Assembly: GCA_018062585.1 (NCBI GenBank)
Contig: JAGORY010000044.1
Location: 1-9,717, forward strand
Origin: Candidatus Peribacteraceae bacterium
GTDB taxonomy: Bacteria > Patescibacteriota > Gracilibacteria > Peribacterales > Peribacteraceae
Length of the DNA: 9,717 nucleotides
Direction of reading: 5' to 3'
Shown: piece after piece, positions 6,201-9,717 of the stretch
Position numbering within the stretch: position 1 is the first letter of the stretch
Layout: each line of letters begins with the position of its first letter
The notes under the pieces: model-generated
Database searches by the model: none
What the model saw: the letters and a program-made list of their open reading frames with translations, nothing else
Told to the model about the DNA's origin: nothing
Translations under genes and position numbers: made by a program

Positions 6201-7205
6201 TCACCTTCCGCGCTGCATCCACAAACGCATGAGTGGGAAAAAAATAATGAAAAATAAAAAGAAGTACACACTCCCTACGACGCTATGAAAGAGTGTGATG
6301 GCAAGATTTGGAGAAATGCGTCCAACAAGCATGAGAGAAGCAATACGAATAATATTTAAGGAAAATACGAAGAGCAGTCCCGCGATTCCTGCGATTATTG
6401 ATCGTAGTAGGCTCATTCGCTGCTTTTTCGAAAGCTCATACAGCACGTATCCAAAGAAGATGAGGAAAAGGAATATGTACGAGAAGCCCGCGCATGCGGG
6501 GCCGATGCTGACACGAAAACCATCGATGCTTATCACGCCGCGGAGTGCATTTGCGTAGACATTCCAAGAAAAAAGCAAAAGAATGTGCGCAAGTGCATCG
6601 ATCACGACCGGAAGTACAATTTCGTAATACAGTGCTTCGAGAACGCTTGAGAAAAACGCTCCGACGAGAGCGAAAAAAACGATGAGAAGTTCGCCCCACC
6701 TTGTAAGTGCGTTCCTCGGATCGATAAAAGCATACGCAGGGAAAAATGGAATGATGAGGATGATTGCGACAACGGCTGCAAATGTTGGCCCTCCTGTGAC
6801 GGGAAAAGATGAGAGAAACTGTTGCAACATTTGGTACGATGCATCGTCAGGGTGTGTGAAGAAAATGGCAAAGCCTCCTGTGATCAGGAAAACAGCACCG
6901 GCAATATTTTGTAACCATAATTGTGAAGCAGGCTCTTTGGATATCGTGCGAACACGACCATGGCTCAACACCGCATACATGACGAGGACGAGGGAAAGCC
7001 ACTCGATAGGAGAAGCGTTGTAATTGACGATAACAAGATGATCCCGACCGATGACCGTATCGAGCAATGTTGTGGAAGCACCGATCGACACTGCAAAAGT
7101 ACATGCAAACGCAAAGAAGAGTCTTGCTGCTTCCGATCCTGTAACTGCGCTACGAACACTTCGTATGATGTTCTCACTCCCTGCTCGGAAATTTGTATAT
7201 TTCAT
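6201..7205 (-). CDS. Exosortase/archaeosortase-family transpeptidase
   Basis: 334 residues with eight or nine hydrophobic segments (about 27-47, 66-80, 97-117, 140-160, 170-189, 194-215, 237-257, 266-294, 303-326). This family cuts C-terminal sorting signals of secreted proteins at the membrane and passes them to another anchor. The three conserved residues are in the expected settings: Cys238 in GPACAGFSY, Arg287 in SLNIIRIASL and His307 in LFHSVVGSVYF. It is therefore likely active. The family core is the C-terminal half; the N-terminal 190 residues add extra membrane segments. The ATG is 12 bases after the stop of a gene whose product ends in a PEF-type signal, the likely substrate. The stop is TGA, with two more in-frame TGAs shortly after. 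No EpsI-like partner is present. Base composition is AT-richer than HU or dnaJ, partly because hydrophobic codons are T-rich. Confidence 0.9.
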   Translation of the reverse strand: MKYTNFRAGSENIIRSVRSAVTGSEAARLFFAFACTFAVSIGASTTLLDTVIGRDHLVIVNYNASPIEWLSLVLVMYAVLSHGRVRTISKEPASQLWLQNIAGAVFLITGGFAIFFTHPDDASYQMLQQFLSSFPVTGGPTFAAVVAIILIIPFFPAYAFIDPRNALTRWGELLIVFFALVGAFFSSVLEALYYEIVLPVVIDALAHILLLFSWNVYANALRGVISIDGFRVSIGPACAGFSYIFLFLIFFGYVLYELSKKQRMSLLRSIIAGIAGLLFVFSLNIIRIASLMLVGRISPNLAITLFHSVVGSVYFFLFFIIFFPLMRLWMQRGR

Positions 7206-7217
7206 TCGGCAGGATGG

Positions 7218-9200
7218 TTAATGAGAACGGAGGACATTCCATCGTATGAAATAGATGCAAGCAAGAGATACGACGAGGAGGCCCAGGAAAGGGAACTCCG
7301 GTACCGGCACACCGCCACCCCCACCATCTTCTCCCTCGCCACCGGTTTCCTGCAAGCCAAAGATTTCCCAGTAGCCATCGGCAACCGATACGGAGATTTT
7401 ACTCGCATCAAACCCACCATTTGTTTCAGTGATCGTTCCAGTATCATTGGCAAGAAAGCTCCAACTGTCTCCAGCTGAACAGCCAAGAGTTGCTTTTCCA
7501 GAGCAGACTCGTACTTGGTCGTCGCTGACACTCTTCGTGACGTACAGCAAATAACCACTATTGGTTCCCGTAATGTAGTCCGCGATGCCGTGAAGAAGTG
7601 ATTGCCTTTCTGTGACATCTGCATCAATGGTCAGGGTTTGGCAGCTGGGTCCAGAACTGATAAACATGATCGGGACATCGGCAATACGAGTCGAACCTTT
7701 CTTGAATCGTACTAACTTTCCACCAGCGATGCCCTGCGTCGTCATATCAATTCCTTCATTGGTCGCATCGACTGCGGTAATGCCCGGTGGCACAGCCAAG
7801 CTTCCGCAGTAACCGCACCAACATCCTATTCCCTCTAAAGAATTTATCTTACAAATATTCTCCCAACTTTGTGGAAAGCTTTGAAGGTAGGTAATATATG
7901 CTGCTGACAGCGTCCCGTACACTTGCATGGTAATGTGATCAACACGAGGCTCTCCATTGCCGACGCCTGAACATGGTGAGATATAAGTACAAGCTGCCAC
8001 TATTCCAACGCCGAATGTAGTGCTCGTTATGGTGCCTCCAGTCAACGTCAGCCCCCACAGATCAGTGCTACTCCCAAAGCTAAAAACCTGATCTGTCCCA
8101 GTCCAATACTGTGCATACGGCGCTTTGTCTTCTCCTTGGAGTGTACCATATTTGATTAATTGGACGTTCGATGTCAGTACGGGATCATTCGTATTGTCGT
8201 TGTGTACCTCAATGTTCACGACCACTCCATCAATTGTTGCATTGGGATCAGCAACGTAAAACCCATAATTCGTTGTTTTTAAAAAATTTGAAATGTTCCC
8301 TGGATCACTTTCGGACACCGTAGTAGCTGCATATACATCATTCGATGTAGATACATTAGAAGCATTGATCCATGCCGGACGAGCACCGCCCCCATCTGCC
8401 GCAGTTCCTGGTGACCTGACCGTTGTGCTTGGATCAATGATATACACCGACGGAAGATTGGTAGGATCATACTTATAGGCAAAATATCCAGAGCCTAACG
8501 ATGTGATGGCGATGGGATGATCGAGGATGTTCCGATTCGTGTCTTCCAGTGTGGGAGGGGAAGACTCGAAAACCGTTGTGCCATCTGCTTTGTCTAGCTC
8601 GATGCCATTCCCTGCAGACGCTATAGAAAGTGTGGGATCTGTTTCAAGAGAAAATTGCAACACCGATGGATCAACGTATCCATCAATGGTAATAGCCTTA
8701 CTCACCGTTGCGCCCTTCACCGTGAAACGCACCACTGCGTGATCGGCAAGACGATAACGCACAACGTTTGGTGACTCTAACTCTGCTTTTGCTTCTCCTG
8801 CGTAGCTCAAGCGAAACCAATGATTATCTTTCTGATAGACGTAGGACGGTCTGAGAGTGTCGAAGTGAACGACGATGTCTTTCGGGAGACGGTCGAAAAG
8901 AATGCCATCGGTGGTCTGTTTCCCGCTTTCCTCTATGGGGACTAGTCTGCCGTCTTCATCATGTGTAAAGAGGTCTGCACCTGCACCAATGCTGACAAAC
9001 TTGCCATCTGGCTTTACAAATGTGAGCGTCTGCTCGGTACGCAGCAGTGGCATTTCTCGGTAGTCCGCACGAAGGCCGTATGCCTCAGGGTTCAAAGGAA
9101 CACTCGTGGATTCAGCGGTACGGAACGACTGTGCAAACACTGCAGATGGCATCTGCAACGCCAGTGCAACGATGAGGAAAACAGCAGAAAGTTTTCGCAT
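7218..9200 (-). CDS. Secreted protein with C-terminal PEF-type sorting signal (likely exosortase substrate)
   Basis: 660 residues. A signal peptide covers 1-23 (MRK start, hydrophobic 6-16, cut after VFA). Residues 24-260 are beta-rich and include DLFTHDEDGRLVPIE (76-90), a pattern seen at the front of many large secreted proteins. About 276-430 look like a beta-sandwich, with WINASN, DVYAA, FLKTTNYGF and ATIDGVVVNIEV. A Cys cluster, C450...C460-W-C462-G-Y-C465-G, opens the next part (450-615), which also has C520, C566 and C574. The C-terminus is three-part: a Gly/Glu/Asp linker (620-630), VPVPEFPF (631-638), hydrophobic 639-652, and a basic end with R653 and R658. This resembles PEF-CTERM signals. 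The exosortase gene follows at once in the same operon, supporting an enzyme-substrate pair. The ATG is fixed by the signal peptide. Function beyond surface display is unknown. Confidence 0.92.
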   Translation of the reverse strand: MRKLSAVFLIVALALQMPSAVFAQSFRTAESTSVPLNPEAYGLRADYREMPLLRTEQTLTFVKPDGKFVSIGAGADLFTHDEDGRLVPIEESGKQTTDGILFDRLPKDIVVHFDTLRPSYVYQKDNHWFRLSYAGEAKAELESPNVVRYRLADHAVVRFTVKGATVSKAITIDGYVDPSVLQFSLETDPTLSIASAGNGIELDKADGTTVFESSPPTLEDTNRNILDHPIAITSLGSGYFAYKYDPTNLPSVYIIDPSTTVRSPGTAADGGGARPAWINASNVSTSNDVYAATTVSESDPGNISNFLKTTNYGFYVADPNATIDGVVVNIEVHNDNTNDPVLTSNVQLIKYGTLQGEDKAPYAQYWTGTDQVFSFGSSTDLWGLTLTGGTITSTTFGVGIVAACTYISPCSGVGNGEPRVDHITMQVYGTLSAAYITYLQSFPQSWENICKINSLEGIGCWCGYCGSLAVPPGITAVDATNEGIDMTTQGIAGGKLVRFKKGSTRIADVPIMFISSGPSCQTLTIDADVTERQSLLHGIADYITGTNSGYLLYVTKSVSDDQVRVCSGKATLGCSAGDSWSFLANDTGTITETNGGFDASKISVSVADGYWEIFGLQETGGEGEDGGGGGVPVPEFPFLGLLVVSLACIYFIRWNVLRSH

Positions 9201-9257
9201 AAGAAGCTACGTAACGACTGTAGTGTACCGAGATGCATGGGATGCGTATATGAGGAC
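9201..9257. other. Short intergenic region ahead of the secreted-protein gene
   Basis: These bases follow the HU terminator and must hold the promoter of the leftward gene at 9200. The best candidate is TACACT (9227-9222) with a weak -35, TATACG (9250-9245), 17 bases away. That would give a leader of about 15 bases without a Shine-Dalgarno. The assignment is weak. Confidence 0.3.
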
Positions 9258-9286
9258 AAAAAAGAAGCCCCCGTTACGGAGGCTTC
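9258..9286 (-). terminator. Intrinsic terminator of the HU gene
   Basis: Reading leftwards, GAAGCC (9286-9281) pairs with GGCTTC (9269-9264). After one mismatch an inner CCG pairs with CGG around a three-base loop. TTTTTT (9263-9258) follows directly. It lies 24 bases after the HU stop and separates HU from the secreted-protein gene. Confidence 0.88.
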
Positions 9287-9310
9287 CTTTCGATTGCACT
9301 GCAATGGGGA

Positions 9311-9586
9311 CTAACGAACTGCGTCCTTGAGTGTCTTTCCTGCCTTGAAGGACGGAACCTTCATCGCAGGGATGGAGATCTTCTGGGTCGGGTTCCTCGG
9401 GTTCACACCCGTACGAGCCTGGCGCTTCGAAACACGGAACGTACCGAAACCGGTGATCGTCACGTTGTGGCCCTTCTTGAGCTCCTTCGTGATCGTACCG
9501 ATGAGTGCCTCGAGGGCATCGGATGCAGCGCGCTTGGTGATGCCGGCGGCGTCTGCGATGGCGGCAATGAGATCCTGCTTGGACAT
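9311..9586 (-). CDS. hup: DNA-binding protein HU
   Basis: 91 residues, the normal HU length. HU binds and bends DNA as a dimer and compacts the nucleoid. The start MSKQDLIAAIADAAGITKR is typical, so the ATG at 9586 is preferred over the in-frame ATG at 9652, which lies upstream of the predicted promoter -10. The dimer body includes ALEALIGTIT (24-33) and GHNVTITGFGTF (39-50). The DNA-binding arm runs RQARTGVNPRNPTQKISIPA (55-74), with the intercalating proline at 63. The end, VPSFKAGKTLKDAVR (77-91), is close to the E. coli HU end. NP-x-NP in the arm, rather than RNPQTG, resembles HU proteins I associate with candidate-phyla bacteria; that is recollection, not a search. It is a single gene with its own promoter and terminator. 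Confidence 0.96.
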   Translation of the reverse strand: MSKQDLIAAIADAAGITKRAASDALEALIGTITKELKKGHNVTITGFGTFRVSKRQARTGVNPRNPTQKISIPAMKVPSFKAGKTLKDAVR

Positions 9587-9619
9587 GGGGATCGGGGGGT
9601 AGAGAGATAAGATAACCGA

Positions 9620-9647
9620 ATTGTACGTACGGAAAGCGCATCTGCAA
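9620..9647 (-). promoter_or_regulatory. Sigma70-type promoter of the HU gene
   Basis: Reading leftwards, TTGCAG (9647-9642) is followed after 16 bases by TACAAT (9625-9620). Transcription would start near 9613, giving a leader of about 27 bases that is pyrimidine-rich (CTCTCTACCCCCCGATCCCC before ATG), with no Shine-Dalgarno. Confidence 0.65.
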
Positions 9648-9657
9648 GCCAAAAATC
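9638..9657. repeat. Imperfect direct repeat upstream of HU, copy 1
   Basis: GCATCTGCAAGCCAAAAATC matches the copy at 9699-9717 with two substitutions and one extra A. This copy covers the -35 of the HU promoter, so it could be a regulator site. Confidence 0.5.
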
Positions 9658-9695
9658 ACTTGCAAAACCCTTGATTTCCGCTTTCGACCGTGAAC

Positions 9696-9717
9696 TTGGC
9701 TTCTGTAAGCCAAAATC
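9696..9717. repeat. Direct repeat copy 2 overlapping a perfect hairpin
   Basis: Repeat copy GCTTCTGTAAGCCAAAATC (9699-9717) overlaps a 7-bp perfect stem, TTGGCTT (9696-9702) with AAGCCAA (9707-9713), loop CTGT. There is no U tract on either strand within the window, so it is not a clear terminator; the window edge cuts off further context. Confidence 0.5.

Noticed and set aside
9587..9652. 22-residue N-terminal extension of HU
   Set aside because: HU proteins begin at the MSKQDL-type start, and the upstream ATG lies before the predicted -10, outside the transcript.
1..9717. CRISPR array, tRNA, rRNA, insertion sequence or transposase
   Set aside because: No evenly spaced repeats, cloverleaf-like segments, terminal inverted repeats or transposase motifs were found, and the gene-free gaps are too short for most of these.

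Overview
The window looks like chromosomal DNA of a small-genome, candidate-phyla (CPR/Patescibacteria-type) bacterium, possibly Peregrinibacteria/Peribacteria-like. That placement is an inference. It rests on an HU protein with an ARTGVNP...P..KI-type arm, secreted proteins with EF-hand, thrombospondin-3 and Cys-rich modules, an exosortase/archaeosortase, and a RhuM-family protein beside Jag. TGA is used as a stop (exosortase gene, with two further in-frame TGAs just downstream), which argues against the UGA=Gly code of Gracilibacteria. No gene start in the window has a convincing Shine-Dalgarno sequence.

Layout. Only dnaJ is on the plus strand; everything else reads leftwards. From the right edge: HU (9586-9311) has a sigma70-like promoter and a clear intrinsic terminator (9286-9258). 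It is followed by a 660-residue secreted protein (9200-7218) ending in Gly linker, PEFP motif, membrane segment and basic tail. Twelve bases later comes an exosortase/archaeosortase-family transpeptidase (7205-6201) with the Cys, Arg and His residues in place. Then come jag (KH-R3H RNA-binding protein, 6122-5568) and a RhuM/Fic-domain gene (5568-4534) that starts inside jag's stop codon. The RhuM gene meets dnaJ (3446-4537) tail to tail, with the two stop codons overlapping in one CTAG.

Left of dnaJ lies a block of secreted or membrane-anchored proteins. A gene divergent from dnaJ (3385-2270) encodes an anchored protein with about six thrombospondin-3-like calcium loops. Next is a three-gene operon driven by a near-consensus promoter (TTGTGA-N17-TATAAT, 2260-2232). 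It encodes a small protein with a C-terminal TGPE-membrane-basic tail (2208-1669), an anchored protein with a Cys-rich repeat and two EF-hand/dockerin-like loops (1659-586), and a third anchored protein that runs off the left edge (581-1).

Most interesting points. (1) The secreted protein and exosortase form what looks like a dedicated substrate-enzyme pair. (2) The three anchored proteins at 1-581, 586-1659 and 2270-3385 share an extracellular module (Y-aromatic-G-Y followed 23-33 residues later by an aromatic-x-G-E/Q-aromatic-F motif) that I cannot match to a named family. They differ in what is attached after it, so they look like a diversifying surface-protein family. (3) One of them has a perfect TATAAT placed so that transcription would begin at the A of its ATG, a leaderless mRNA. 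Every gene-free gap is shorter than about 135 bases.
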